Origin: Bacillota bacterium | Lineage (GTDB): Bacteria; Bacillota; Clostridia; Clostridiales; Clostridiaceae | DNA: 29,655 bases | NCBI GenBank assembly: GCA_023445445.1 | Contig: JAEXLD010000104.1 | Coordinates: 1-29,655 of the forward strand | Reading direction: 5' to 3' | Shown: piece by piece, positions 21,716 to 29,655 of the stretch | Numbering within the stretch: position 1 is the stretch's first letter | Layout: each line of letters starts with the position of its first letter | The notes under the pieces: model-generated | The model's database searches: none | The model's input: only the letters and a program-made list of their open reading frames with translations | What the model was told of the DNA's origin: nothing | Program-made: the position numbers and the translations under genes

Positions 21716-24700
21716 ATGTTTTTAAAATCCCTAGAAATAAGAGGTTTTAAATCTTTTGCAGATAAAACCAATTTAAACTTTAAAAAAGGTGTTACAGCAG
21801 TAGTTGGTCCAAATGGTAGTGGGAAGAGTAATATTTCTGATTCTGTAAGATGGGTTCTTGGTGAGCAAAGTGTTAAGACTTTAAGAGGCGGAAAAATGGA
21901 AGATGTAATTTTCGCTGGAACACAATTTAGGAAACCAGTAGGATTAGCACAAGTTTCCCTTACACTAGATAATTCTGATAATTCTTTAGATACTGATTAC
22001 TCAGAAGTAACTGTAACTAGAAGAATATTCAGGTCTGGAGAAACAGAATATTTAATAAATAATCAAAAATGTAGACTTAAAGATATTCATAGTCTCTTTA
22101 TGGATACGGGTATAGGGAAGGAAGGATATTCCCTTATAGGACAAGGTAAAATTGAAGCTATATTAAGTGGTAAAGCTGATGATAGAAGAGCACTTCTTGA
22201 AGAAGCAGCTGGTATTGTTAAATTTAAATCTAGAAAAGAAGAAGCAGAAAGAAAACTATCTAATACTGAGAATAATTTAACAAGAATTAGAGATATTATT
22301 TCTACTTATGAAGAAAGAATTGAACCTTTAAAAGAGGAAAGAGAAAAAGCATTAAAATATAATGTTCTTTCAGAGGAATTAAGAATAAAAGAAGTTTCTT
22401 TACTTGTAAATAATATTAATGGTATAGATAAGGATATTGAAGCAGTAAATGGTGAAATAAATACTAGAAGTGAAAATATTAAAGAAAAAAGAGATATATT
22501 ACATAAGCTAAAAGAAGAGCTTGTTAACTTAGAAGAAAAAATTGAAGAAATTGAAAAGAAAAATAATACTGAAAAAACAGAGTATTACACAAAAAAGGAA
22601 GAAGTAAATCAATGTTTAAATGATATTGAGATTTATAAAGAAAGAATAAAAAACTTTGAAGAAATTATAAAAAAAGATACTGAAGAAATTAAAAATTTAG
22701 AAGATTCTTTAGTGAGGTCACGAGAAGAAAAGGATTCATTATTAATAGAGCTTGAAGAAAAAATAAAAGATCAAATTAATAAAGAAAATTTAATTAAGGA
22801 ATTTGAGTCAACTAATTATAAATTAAGTAATGAAATTAAAAACTTAGAAGAAGATTCTACAAAAATTAAAGAAGAAGAATTTGAACTTTTAAGAAAGACT
22901 TCAGAAATTAATAATGATATAGCTATTATTAATAAGGAAATTATAAATAAAGAAGAGCTTACTACAAGTGGTGAAAATAATTTAAAATCCATTGAAGGTA
23001 ATATAAGCATTAATATAGCAACTATATCAAGTATTAATGAGAAAATTAATACTTTAAGAAAATTAAAGGAAGAAGTTCAAGCAAGTATTTTAGAAAATAG
23101 AAAAAGAATAGGTGTATTAAATAGTCAGGTTACTAAAAAAGAAAGTTTTATAAGAGAAGTAGCAAAGAAAATAAATATGCTAGATGGTAAATTAACTACT
23201 CTTAAAGATTTAGAAAAAAGTTATGAAGGCTATCAATTATCTATAAAAAGGTTAATGGAGAGAATTGAAAAAGGCCAAATACCTTACGGTAAGGGTGCTA
23301 ATGTATTAGGAGAAATTTTTTCTGTTGATAGAAAATACGAAACAGCAATTGAGATATCATTAGGTGGAGCAATATCAAATATAATTACTGAAGATGAAAA
23401 TACTGCAAAATTACTAATAGAATATTTAAAGAAGAATTCTTTAGGAAGAGCAACATTTTTACCTTTAAATATAATTAAAGGTAGTAGAATAAATGTTTCT
23501 AATGATATAAAAAATGTTAAAGGCTATATAGGTATAGCATCAGATTTACTAAATTTTGATAGTAAGTATAAAGAAGTAATGGATTATTCTTTAGGAAAAA
23601 CTATTATAGCTGAAAATATGGAAGCAGCATTAATAATATCTAAATTAGGAAATTACAAAATAAGAATAGTAACTTTAGATGGGGAAGTAATTAGTCCAGG
23701 AGGAGCTTTAACTGGTGGTAGTATATATAAGAAAAATAACTCTAGTATCCTAGGTAGAAGAAGAGAAATTCAAGAGTTAGATGAGTCTATAAAAACAAAT
23801 AAAAGTAATTATAATTCTGAATTAGAACTTCTAAATAAGATAAGAGATGAAATAAAGGAAATTGATGAGGATATACTAAATAAAAGTGATGATATACATG
23901 GAAAAAATATTGATATAACAAGATTTGAAAGTGAAATCAGAGCTTTAGAAAATGAAAGTTTAAAGCTGAAAAATGCTTTAGAAGTTTCAAAAAAAGAAAT
24001 ATCTTTAAATAATGAAAATTTAATAAAATTAAAAGAAGAAATAGTTAAAAAAGAAAATCAGTTAAACTTATTACAAGATACTAAAGATAAAAATAATGAA
24101 AGAATTAAAGACATTCAAAGAGAACTTTTAGAAAAAAAGGAAACCTTTGATAAGATAAAAGATGAAAATATTCAAATAAAAATAGAAAAAGCTAAATTAG
24201 ATGAAATAGTATATTCAAGAAAATCAGATGTTAGTAGAAAAGAAAAAGAAGAAAAAGAAAAAGAGAATAGAATTAGTTCCCTTAAAAAAGATAATGATGA
24301 AAAGAATAATAATATAAATCATTTAAGAAAACTAATTACAGAAAAAACTGAATTTATTTCTAAGGTTAATAAAAGGCTAAGTGAATTAGAAGATGTATTT
24401 AAGTTTGATGAAGCAAATAGAATAAGTTTAAAAGATAAGCTAAAAATAAAAGATGGAGAGTCAAATTTAATAATTGAAGAAATAAGAGTATTAGAAAATG
24501 AATTAAATAGAAAAGAAATATCCCTTGCAAAACTGGAAAGTGAAAGAGAAAATTACTATATTAAGTTAAATGAAGAATTAAACTTAACTTTAGCAGAAGC
24601 AATAGAAATAGCAATAGAAATTAATAATGTATCTAAGATAAAGGATGAGATTTTTAAAATTAAGAATCAAGTTACTGAGTTAGGAACAGTAAACCTAGCT

Positions 24701-25279
24701 GCTATTGCAGAATATGAAGAGGTATGTGAAAAGTATCAATTTATGTCTTCTCAAGAAGAAGATCTAAATAAAGCTAAAGAAGAATTAATGACAGTTATAA
24801 ATGAAATGACTATAAAAATGCAAGAACTATTTAAAGAAAACTTTATAATACTAAATAAAAACTTTAATGAAACATTTAAGGATTTATTTAAAGGTGGTAA
24901 TGCTGAATTAATATTAGGTGAAGGTGATGAACTTACAGCAGATATAGAAATTAATGTTCAGCCACCAGGTAAGAAACTTCAAAATATAAACTTAATGTCT
25001 GGTGGAGAAAAAGTACTTTCAGCCATAGCATTATTATTTGCTATATTAAAGATGAAACCTACTCCATTTTGTATATTAGATGAAATAGAAGCGGCTCTAG
25101 ATGATGCTAATGTATATAGATATGCTGAATTCTTAAGGGAATTTTCAGAGAATATACAGTTCATAGTTATAACTCATAGAAAAGGAACTATGGAAGCTAG
25201 TGATGTTATGTATGGAGTTACAATGGAGGAAAAGGGAATATCAAAAGTAGTGTCAGTAGACTTAAGTAAAGAAAATTAG
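21716..25279 (+). CDS. smc: chromosome segregation protein SMC
   Basis: The ATPase core of the SMC-ScpAB condensin, which loads at origins and extrudes DNA loops to organise and separate chromosomes. 1187 residues, full length. The head has Walker A GPNGSGKS (31-38) and, at the other end, signature LMSGGEK (about 1093-1099) and Walker B FCILDEIEAALDD (about 1118-1130). Two long Glu/Lys-rich coiled coils (about 170-500 and 680-1010) flank a hinge at about 518-670 with GQIPYGKGANVLGEIF and GGALTGGSIYK. GTTAGGAGTG gives the ribosome binding site. ftsY follows after 10 bases, the usual Firmicute order rnc-smc-ftsY. Confidence 0.98.
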   Translation: MFLKSLEIRGFKSFADKTNLNFKKGVTAVVGPNGSGKSNISDSVRWVLGEQSVKTLRGGKMEDVIFAGTQFRKPVGLAQVSLTLDNSDNSLDTDYSEVTVTRRIFRSGETEYLINNQKCRLKDIHSLFMDTGIGKEGYSLIGQGKIEAILSGKADDRRALLEEAAGIVKFKSRKEEAERKLSNTENNLTRIRDIISTYEERIEPLKEEREKALKYNVLSEELRIKEVSLLVNNINGIDKDIEAVNGEINTRSENIKEKRDILHKLKEELVNLEEKIEEIEKKNNTEKTEYYTKKEEVNQCLNDIEIYKERIKNFEEIIKKDTEEIKNLEDSLVRSREEKDSLLIELEEKIKDQINKENLIKEFESTNYKLSNEIKNLEEDSTKIKEEEFELLRKTSEINNDIAIINKEIINKEELTTSGENNLKSIEGNISINIATISSINEKINTLRKLKEEVQASILENRKRIGVLNSQVTKKESFIREVAKKINMLDGKLTTLKDLEKSYEGYQLSIKRLMERIEKGQIPYGKGANVLGEIFSVDRKYETAIEISLGGAISNIITEDENTAKLLIEYLKKNSLGRATFLPLNIIKGSRINVSNDIKNVKGYIGIASDLLNFDSKYKEVMDYSLGKTIIAENMEAALIISKLGNYKIRIVTLDGEVISPGGALTGGSIYKKNNSSILGRRREIQELDESIKTNKSNYNSELELLNKIRDEIKEIDEDILNKSDDIHGKNIDITRFESEIRALENESLKLKNALEVSKKEISLNNENLIKLKEEIVKKENQLNLLQDTKDKNNERIKDIQRELLEKKETFDKIKDENIQIKIEKAKLDEIVYSRKSDVSRKEKEEKEKENRISSLKKDNDEKNNNINHLRKLITEKTEFISKVNKRLSELEDVFKFDEANRISLKDKLKIKDGESNLIIEEIRVLENELNRKEISLAKLESERENYYIKLNEELNLTLAEAIEIAIEINNVSKIKDEIFKIKNQVTELGTVNLAAIAEYEEVCEKYQFMSSQEEDLNKAKEELMTVINEMTIKMQELFKENFIILNKNFNETFKDLFKGGNAELILGEGDELTADIEINVQPPGKKLQNINLMSGGEKVLSAIALLFAILKMKPTPFCILDEIEAALDDANVYRYAEFLREFSENIQFIVITHRKGTMEASDVMYGVTMEEKGISKVVSVDLSKEN

Positions 25280-25289
25280 GAGGCAAGGA

Positions 25290-26210
25290 ATGGCAATATT
25301 CGGGAAAATATTTGATAATTTAAAAAATGGACTTTCAAAAACTAAGGATGCTTTAACAGATAAAATAAATGAAACATTAAAATTAGCTATAACTATAGAT
25401 GAAGAGTTATATGAAGAACTTGAAGAAATTTTAGTTATGTCTGACATTGGAATGGATACAACGATAGAAATAATAAATAGGTTAAAGGATAAAATTAGAA
25501 AAGAAAAAATAAATGATCCAAATGAAGTCTATCCTGCGTTAAAAGAAGTTATTAAAAATATGCTACTTGAAGGAACAGAGGAAAATACAAAAGAGGAATC
25601 AGAAAAAAAAGTATTATTAGTTATAGGAGTAAATGGAGTAGGAAAAACTACTTCTATTGGTAAACTTGCAGCAAAAAATAAAAATGAAGGTAAAAAAGTG
25701 ATTTTAGCAGCAGCGGATACCTTTAGAGCAGCTGCTATAGATCAGTTAGAAGTATGGAGTGAAAGAGCAGGGGTTGACTTAATTAAACATAGTGAAGGCT
25801 CAGATCCAGCAGCAGTAGTGTTTGATGCTGTAAATGCAGCAAAGGCAAGAAATATTGATTTATTAATATGTGATACAGCAGGTAGATTACACAATAAGAA
25901 AAATCTTATGGATGAGTTATCCAAAATAGGTAGAATAATAGATAGAGAATTTGCAGGAGCTGCAAAAGAAACATTATTAGTTTTAGATGCAACTACTGGA
26001 CAAAATGCAGTAATACAAGCGAAGCAATTTATGGAGGCTTGTCCAATCGATGGAATAATATTAACTAAATTAGATGGAACTGCAAAGGGTGGAGTTGTAA
26101 TATCTATTAAAAACTCATTAAATATTCCAGTGAAATATATAGGAGTAGGAGAAGGAATAGATGACCTGCAAGAATTTGATGCAGAAAGCTTTGCAGAAGC
26201 ACTGTTCTAG
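25290..26210 (+). CDS. ftsY: signal recognition particle receptor FtsY
   Basis: The membrane-associated SRP GTPase that receives ribosome-SRP complexes and delivers them to the Sec translocon. 306 residues: a compact N domain (about 20-100) and a G domain, without the long acidic A domain of E. coli. An amphipathic start (MAIFGKIFDNLKNGLSKTK) may bind lipid. GTPase motifs: GVNGVGKTT (113-121), DTFRAAAIDQLEVW, DTAGRLHNKKNLMDEL, TKLDGTAKGG and the closing GVGEGIDDLQEFD. AGGAGG overlaps the smc end, so it is probably coupled. Its partner Ffh is encoded two genes downstream. Confidence 0.98.
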   Translation: MAIFGKIFDNLKNGLSKTKDALTDKINETLKLAITIDEELYEELEEILVMSDIGMDTTIEIINRLKDKIRKEKINDPNEVYPALKEVIKNMLLEGTEENTKEESEKKVLLVIGVNGVGKTTSIGKLAAKNKNEGKKVILAAADTFRAAAIDQLEVWSERAGVDLIKHSEGSDPAAVVFDAVNAAKARNIDLLICDTAGRLHNKKNLMDELSKIGRIIDREFAGAAKETLLVLDATTGQNAVIQAKQFMEACPIDGIILTKLDGTAKGGVVISIKNSLNIPVKYIGVGEGIDDLQEFDAESFAEALF

Positions 26211-26350
26211 AATGAAGAATGTAAAATGAAAAATGTAAAATTAAGGTGTAAATTCAGCTTTTGCTGAATTTCATTAAAATCTATAACTTAGCAAAGCTAA
26301 GTTATTTCCTTAATTCTACATTCTACATTCTTAATTTTAATTTTTTTTTT
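26211..26350. repeat. palindromic intergenic repeat, copy 1
   Basis: Outer arms AATGTAAAATTAAGG (26232-26246) and CCTTAATTCTACATT (26308-26322) pair at 14 of 15 positions, flanked by degenerate GAATGTA-like direct repeats. Inside are two perfect hairpins: AAATTCAGC / GCTGAATTT with a TTTT loop (26250-26271) and ATAACTTAGC / GCTAAGTTAT with an AAA loop (26283-26305). It starts right after the ftsY stop and ends in a run of about 12 T, so it can also act as the ftsY terminator. A related copy in opposite orientation lies at 28838-28952. No reading frame lies inside; it looks like a non-autonomous MITE-type element. Confidence 0.8.
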
Positions 26351-26372
26351 ATAGGGTGTTAAGTAAAAGTAC

Positions 26373-26401
26373 TTGACAGTATAGAATTGTTTTGCTAAAA
26401 T
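26373..26401 (+). promoter_or_regulatory. sigma-A promoter of ylxM-ffh-rpsP
   Basis: TTGACA (26373-26378), a perfect -35, and TAAAAT (26396-26401) are 17 bases apart, 24 bases before ylxM. With its position just after the T run of the repeat, it separates this operon from ftsY. Confidence 0.85.
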
Positions 26402-26425
26402 CTCATTTGTGGGTAAGGTGATGAA

Positions 26426-26755
26426 ATGGAAGATAGGGTTGAGATTTCATTATTAATGGATCTGTACGGACCATTATTAACTGAAAAACAGTATAAAATT
26501 ATGGAGCTTTATTATAATGAGGATTTATCCTTAGCTGAAATTGCTGAATTGAATAACACAAGTCGTCAAGCTATCCATGATTTAATAAAGAGATGTTATA
26601 AACAATTTCTATCCTATGAAGAGAAACTTAATTTGCTTGAGAAAAGTTTTAAGCAAGAAGTAATAATTAATAATCTTCTTAATGAGTTAAAAGAAAAATA
26701 TTCTATTAGCAAAGAAGATTATGAAAAATACAAAAGTATATTAGAAGAGTTATAA
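26426..26755 (+). CDS. ylxM: YlxM/p13-like putative DNA-binding protein of the SRP operon
   Basis: A small helix-turn-helix protein encoded before ffh in most Firmicutes; in Streptococcus it modulates SRP GTPase activity, and the DNA-binding label comes from its sigma-70 region 4-like fold. 109 residues. DLYGPLLTEKQYKIMELYYNEDLSLAEIAELNNTSRQAIHDLIKRC (about 9-55) is the helix-turn-helix, with the characteristic SRQAIHD recognition helix. The C-terminal half is a charged helix. The ribosome binding site is AAGGTG, 5 bases before the ATG. ffh follows after 19 bases. Confidence 0.94.
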   Translation: MEDRVEISLLMDLYGPLLTEKQYKIMELYYNEDLSLAEIAELNNTSRQAIHDLIKRCYKQFLSYEEKLNLLEKSFKQEVIINNLLNELKEKYSISKEDYEKYKSILEEL

Positions 26756-26774
26756 AATCATAGGAGGGGATAAT

Positions 26775-28127
26775 ATGGCTTTTGAAGGTTTATCCGATAA
26801 ATTGCAGGAAGCTTTTAAAAAACTTAGAAGTAAAGGAAAGCTTACTGAAAAAGATATAAAAGAAGCCATGAGGGAAGTAAAATTAGCTTTGCTTGAAGCA
26901 GATGTTAACTTTAAAGTAGTTAAACAATTTATTTCAAGAGTAAGTGAAAAGTGCGTTGGAAATGATGTGCTTGAAAGCTTAACTCCAGCTCAACAAGTTA
27001 TAAAAATTGTTAACGAAGAACTTACTGAACTTATGGGTGGTAGTGAAAGCAAGTTGAACTTTAACTCAGTTGGTCCAACAGTTATAATGATGGTTGGTCT
27101 ACAAGGGGCAGGTAAAACTACCATGAGTGGAAAACTTGCACTACAACTTAGAAAGCAAAATAAAAAACCTCTATTAGTAGCCTGTGATATATATAGGCCA
27201 GCTGCTATAAAGCAATTAGAGGTAGTTGGAAAACAAATCGATATTCCAGTTTTTCAAATGGGTGATAAAGTTAGTCCTGTAGACATAGCAAAAGCAGGAA
27301 TAGCACATGCAAGAGAGAATGGAAATAATGTAATAATAATCGATACTGCTGGTAGACTACATATAGATGATAATCTTATGGATGAATTAAAGTCTATAAA
27401 AGCTGAAGTTAAGCCACAAGAAATCTTACTTGTAGTAGATTCTATGACAGGTCAAGATGCAGTAAATGTTGCTGAAAGTTTTAATAATACTTTAGATATT
27501 TCTGGTGTTATTTTAACAAAACTTGATGGTGATACTAGAGGTGGTGCAGCATTATCAATTAGACATATTACAGAAAAACCAATTAAATTTATTGGTGTAG
27601 GAGAAAAGATGAGCGATCTTGAAGTTTTCTATCCAGATAGAATGTCTTCAAGAATATTAGGGATGGGTGATGTCTTATCTTTAATAGAAAAGGCTCAACA
27701 AGCTTTTGATGACAAAGAAGCTCAAGAACTAAGTTCTAAAATGCTAGAAAATGATTTTACTTATGATGATTATTTAGCAGCTATGGAGCAAATGAAAAAA
27801 TTAGGTTCTTTGAGCAAAATTATGGAAATGATACCTGGATTACCTAAGGAAATGAAAAATGTAGATTTTGAAGCTGGTGAAAAGGAATTACACAAAGTAA
27901 AATCTATAATTTACTCTATGACTCCAAAGGAAAGAAGAAATCCAAAGCTAATTGCTGGCTCATCTTCAAGAAAGAAGAGAATAGCAAAGGGCTCAGGTAC
28001 ATCTCTGCAAGATGTTAATAAACTCATTAAGGGATTTGATGTAATGAGGAAACAAATGAAACAAATGAAATCTATGACAAAGAAATCTAAAAAAGGATTC
28101 TTTGGTAAATTACCTTTTATGAGTTAA
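26775..28127 (+). CDS. ffh: signal recognition particle protein Ffh (SRP54)
   Basis: The GTPase of the signal recognition particle; with SRP RNA it binds signal sequences on ribosomes and targets them to FtsY. 450 residues, full length. N domain (about 1-90); G domain with GLQGAGKTT (108-116), DIYRPAAIKQLE, DTAGRLHIDDNLMDEL, TKLDGDTRGGAA and GVGEKMSDLEVF. The M domain (about 300-450) is methionine-rich and contains the RNA-binding GSGTSLQDVNKLIKGFDVMRKQMKQMKSM. The SRP RNA gene is not in this window. AGGAGGGG precedes the ATG. Confidence 0.98.
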   Translation: MAFEGLSDKLQEAFKKLRSKGKLTEKDIKEAMREVKLALLEADVNFKVVKQFISRVSEKCVGNDVLESLTPAQQVIKIVNEELTELMGGSESKLNFNSVGPTVIMMVGLQGAGKTTMSGKLALQLRKQNKKPLLVACDIYRPAAIKQLEVVGKQIDIPVFQMGDKVSPVDIAKAGIAHARENGNNVIIIDTAGRLHIDDNLMDELKSIKAEVKPQEILLVVDSMTGQDAVNVAESFNNTLDISGVILTKLDGDTRGGAALSIRHITEKPIKFIGVGEKMSDLEVFYPDRMSSRILGMGDVLSLIEKAQQAFDDKEAQELSSKMLENDFTYDDYLAAMEQMKKLGSLSKIMEMIPGLPKEMKNVDFEAGEKELHKVKSIIYSMTPKERRNPKLIAGSSSRKKRIAKGSGTSLQDVNKLIKGFDVMRKQMKQMKSMTKKSKKGFFGKLPFMS

Positions 28128-28162
28128 GATAAATGAAAATTTTTTAAAGGAGGTGAAAAAAC

Positions 28163-28408
28163 ATGGCAGTAAAAATCAGATTAAGAAGAATGGGTGCTAA
28201 GAAAGCTCCTTTCTATAGAATAGTTGTTGCTGATTCAAGATCACCAAGAGATGGTAGATTCATCGAAGAAATTGGATACTACAATCCTTTAACTGAACCA
28301 GCTGAAATCAAAATCAACGAAGAAAAAGCTACTAAATGGGTTCAAAATGGAGCTCAACCTACAGATGTAGTTAAGAGACTATTTACTCAAGCAGGATTAA
28401 ATAAGTAA
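28163..28408 (+). CDS. rpsP: 30S ribosomal protein S16 (bS16)
   Basis: An early-assembly protein of the small ribosomal subunit. 81 residues, normal for clostridia. The N-terminus VKIRLRRMGAKKAPFYRIVVADSRSPRDGRFIEEIGYYNP is the family signature. A strong AAAGGAGGTG lies 8 bases before the ATG. It is followed by khpA, rimM and trmD, a widely conserved order of 30S/tRNA maturation genes. Confidence 0.98.
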   Translation: MAVKIRLRRMGAKKAPFYRIVVADSRSPRDGRFIEEIGYYNPLTEPAEIKINEEKATKWVQNGAQPTDVVKRLFTQAGLNK

Positions 28409-28415
28409 TTTTTTA

Positions 28416-28454
28416 GGAGGTGAACTCTGTAATTACTAGTAATTACAGTTGTTT
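28416..28454 (+). promoter_or_regulatory. Shine-Dalgarno and palindrome that separate rpsP from khpA
   Basis: A strong GGAGG (28416-28420) is 34 bases before the khpA ATG. Between them is a perfect 22-base palindrome with arms CTGTAATTAC (28427-28436) and GTAATTACAG (28439-28448). If the RNA folds, the hairpin removes these bases and leaves about 12 bases between GGAGG and ATG 28455, or 6 bases to an in-frame TTG at 28449. It may thus control khpA translation or bind a protein in DNA. Confidence 0.6.
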
Positions 28455-28694
28455 ATGAAGGAATTAATTGAAAATATAGCTAAATCCCTAGTGGATAATC
28501 CGGATGAAGTTCATGTGAATGAAGTACAAGGAGAGCAATCAATTATTCTGGAACTAAAGGTTGCTCCTGCAGACATGGGAAAAGTAATAGGCAAACAGGG
28601 AAGAATAGCTAAAGCTATTAGAACTGTTGTAAAAGCAGCAGCCATGAGAGAAAATAAAAATGTAGTAGTTGAAATTATTGATAAGAAGAGTTAG
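28455..28694 (+). CDS. khpA: KH-domain RNA-binding protein KhpA (YlqC)
   Basis: A small single-KH-domain protein that in Streptococcus partners with KhpB/Jag and binds many small RNAs and mRNAs, affecting cell division and elongation. 79 residues. The KH core GKVIGKQGRIAKAIRTVVKAAA (about 42-63) has the GxxG loop as GKQG. I chose ATG 28455 because MKELIENIAKSLVDNP matches the usual N-terminus; TTG 28449, just after the palindrome, would add two residues and is possible. There is no Shine-Dalgarno next to the ATG. The stop falls in a terminator stem. Confidence 0.92.
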   Translation: MKELIENIAKSLVDNPDEVHVNEVQGEQSIILELKVAPADMGKVIGKQGRIAKAIRTVVKAAAMRENKNVVVEIIDKKS

Positions 28695-28713
28695 GGTTTT
28701 CCTAACTCTTTTT
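28686..28713 (+). terminator. intrinsic terminator at the end of khpA
   Basis: AAGAGTTAGG (28686-28695), loop GTTTT, CCTAACTCTT (28701-28710) and a T run (28709-28713). The khpA stop TAG is in the left arm. It separates the ylxM-ffh-rpsP-khpA unit from rimM-trmD. Confidence 0.88.
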
Positions 28714-28768
28714 AAACATAGATTTAAAAGTGTAATACTTCTAATGTATCTACAAACTAATAGATAGG

Positions 28769-28774
28769 TATAAT
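28769..28774 (+). promoter_or_regulatory. possible -10 box upstream of rimM
   Basis: TATAAT lies in the 283-base khpA-rimM gap, after the terminator and before the palindromic repeat. The -35 position has only a weak TGTATC-like hexamer (28745-28750, 18-base spacer). rimM-trmD needs some promoter after the terminator, and this is the best candidate I see; the repeat would then be in the leader. Confidence 0.35.
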
Positions 28775-28837
28775 AGAAATATTAATATATTTTACAATAT
28801 TAATTAAATTACAAATAAGGATATTGGTTTATGCACA

Positions 28838-28952
28838 ATTCCTAATAGATAATGGATAATTAATAAATAGTTAAATTTAAGTTAACTATTGATTTAATAA
28901 ATTCAGCTTTATGCTGAATTTTAACCTAAATTATGCATTATGAATTATGAAT
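28838..28952. repeat. palindromic intergenic repeat, copy 2 (inverted relative to copy 1)
   Basis: Outer arms at 28838-28861 and 28929-28952 are complementary at 20 of 24 positions and are built of ATAATG/ATTATGA-type units. Inside are AATAGTTAA / TTAACTATT (28866-28890) and AAATTCAGC / GCTGAATTT with a TTTAT loop (28899-28921). The reverse complement has the same order as copy 1 (TTCAGC hairpin first), with shared AATTnAGGT before the hairpin and ATTAAA after it, so both belong to one family. It lies 26 bases before rimM. Confidence 0.75.
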
Positions 28953-28977
28953 TATTAATTAAAATAAGAGGTGTAAT

Positions 28978-29475
28978 ATGAAAGATATTTTAAGAGTTGG
29001 AAAAATAGTTAATACTCATGGCTTAAAGGGAGAAGTAAAGGTTATACCATTAACTGATGATCCAAAAAGATATAATGAGTTAGAGTTTGTTTTAATAGAT
29101 GGTGTTGAAAGAAAAATTCAAGGTTGTAAATATCAAAAGGATAGAGTAATAGTTAAAGTAGAAGGTATTGATACAATAGAAGAAGCAGAAAAATATAAAA
29201 ATAAGTACATGGAAATACCTAGAGAATATGCTGTTCCTTTAGAAGAAGATACTTATTATATTGCAGATATTATTGGGTGTAATGTTTTTGATACAAATGG
29301 AAAAGACTTGGGAGAAGTATATGATGTAATTCAAACTAAAAATAATGATGTGTATTGGATTAGGAAACCAAAGGAACTTTTAATACCTGTATTATTAGAT
29401 ATAGTAACAGATATTGATGTTGAAAATAGAAAAATAACAATAAGACCTGTAGGAGAATGGCAAGATGAAGATTAA
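28978..29475 (+). CDS. rimM: ribosome maturation factor RimM
   Basis: Binds S19 and the 30S head to assist the late maturation of the small subunit. 165 residues. The N-terminal barrel begins with ILRVGKIVNTHGLKGEVKVIPLTDDPKRY, the classic signature. The second half, from about residue 90 (YYIADIIGCNVFDTNGKDLGEVYDV), is a PRC-barrel domain, ending in LLIPVLLDIVTDIDVENRKITIRP. AGAGGTG is 5-7 bases before the ATG. Its last 11 bases overlap trmD, so the two are translationally coupled. Confidence 0.97.
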   Translation: MKDILRVGKIVNTHGLKGEVKVIPLTDDPKRYNELEFVLIDGVERKIQGCKYQKDRVIVKVEGIDTIEEAEKYKNKYMEIPREYAVPLEEDTYYIADIIGCNVFDTNGKDLGEVYDVIQTKNNDVYWIRKPKELLIPVLLDIVTDIDVENRKITIRPVGEWQDED

Positions 29476-29655
29476 TATTCTTACATTATTTCCAGAAATG
29501 TTTGATGTTTTTAATCATAGTATAATTGGAAAAGCAAAGGATAAGGGAATTATAGAAATTACTACAACAAATATAAGAGATTTTACTTTAAATAAGCATA
29601 AAAAAGTAGATGATTATCCTTATGGTGGTGGAGCTGGAATGGTAATGACTCCACA
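29465..29655 (+). CDS. trmD: tRNA (guanine37-N1)-methyltransferase TrmD (5' part, cut by window end)
   Basis: Adds a methyl group at N1 of G37 in tRNAs that read CNN codons, preventing +1 frameshifts. The first 63 codons are present. MKINILTLFPEMFDVFNHSIIGKAKDKG is the conserved opening, and KVDDYPYGGGAGMVMTP holds the glycine-rich stretch typical of this SPOUT-class enzyme. ATG 29465 is inside the end of rimM in another frame, with AGGAGA (29451-29456) 8 bases upstream. The gene continues beyond the window. Confidence 0.96.
   Translation, partial: MKINILTLFPEMFDVFNHSIIGKAKDKGIIEITTTNIRDFTLNKHKKVDDYPYGGGAGMVMTP

Noticed and set aside
26211..26350. CRISPR or insertion sequence remnant after ftsY
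   Set aside because: There are no regularly spaced identical repeats and no transposase fragments; the pattern is nested inverted repeats of a small non-coding element.

Overview
This window is a core, vertically inherited stretch of a low-GC, endospore-forming Firmicute, most likely Clostridium sensu stricto. The evidence is the strong A+T bias, AGA/ATA/TTA-dominated codon use, AGGAGG-type ribosome binding sites, the sporulation genes spoVM and ylbJ, the acetate-forming pair pta-ackA, and the gene order. The order rlmN-prpC-prkC-rsgA-rpe-thiN-spoVM-rpmB(opposite strand)-asp23/yloU-fakA/yloV-recG, and later rpmF-plsX-acpP-rnc-smc-ftsY-ylxM-ffh-rpsP-khpA-rimM-trmD, is familiar from Bacillus and Clostridium. 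I cannot name the species. I see no phage, insertion sequence, CRISPR array, rRNA or tRNA. No gene-free stretch exceeds 300 bases.

Layout. (1) 1-6021: RNA modification, Ser/Thr signalling and ribosome assembly (rlmN, prpC phosphatase, prkC PASTA kinase, then rsgA GTPase, rpe, thiN). (2) 6022-8682: the 23-codon spoVM, with a sigma-E-like promoter inside the loop of the thiN terminator hairpin; convergent rpmB; then an Asp23-family protein and fatty acid kinase FakA. (3) 8824-12529: recG, rsmD, coaD and an unassigned coiled-coil protein. (4) 12515-14953, minus strand: tmcAL and the sporulation membrane protein ylbJ, whose end overlaps the coiled-coil gene tail to tail. (5) 15193-17418: pta-ackA, making acetate and ATP from acetyl-CoA. 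(6) 17469-19680: yceD-rpmF-plsX, then acpP, linking ribosomal protein L32 with phospholipid/fatty acid synthesis. yceD has a strong promoter and a 116-base leader with mutually exclusive hairpins, a possible 16-codon upstream reading frame and no clear Shine-Dalgarno. (7) 19733-26210: rnc, a radical SAM Elp3-like protein, a 31-codon membrane peptide, smc and ftsY. (8) 26373-29655: ylxM-ffh-rpsP-khpA-rimM-trmD (trmD cut by the window end), for protein targeting and ribosome/tRNA maturation.

The genes are ordinary; the unusual content is between them. Two related palindromic repeats (26211-26350 and 28838-28952) lie in opposite orientation on either side of the ylxM-ffh-rpsP-khpA group. A perfect palindrome separates the khpA ribosome binding site from its start. 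A 15/16 inverted repeat brackets the rnc promoter and resembles a possible RNase III autoregulation site. The leader of yceD is the best candidate for an undescribed regulatory RNA. No previously undescribed multi-gene system is evident. Several starts were moved inward from the longest reading frame because the ribosome binding site decides them (rlmN, prpC, prkC, rsgA, coaD, khpA).
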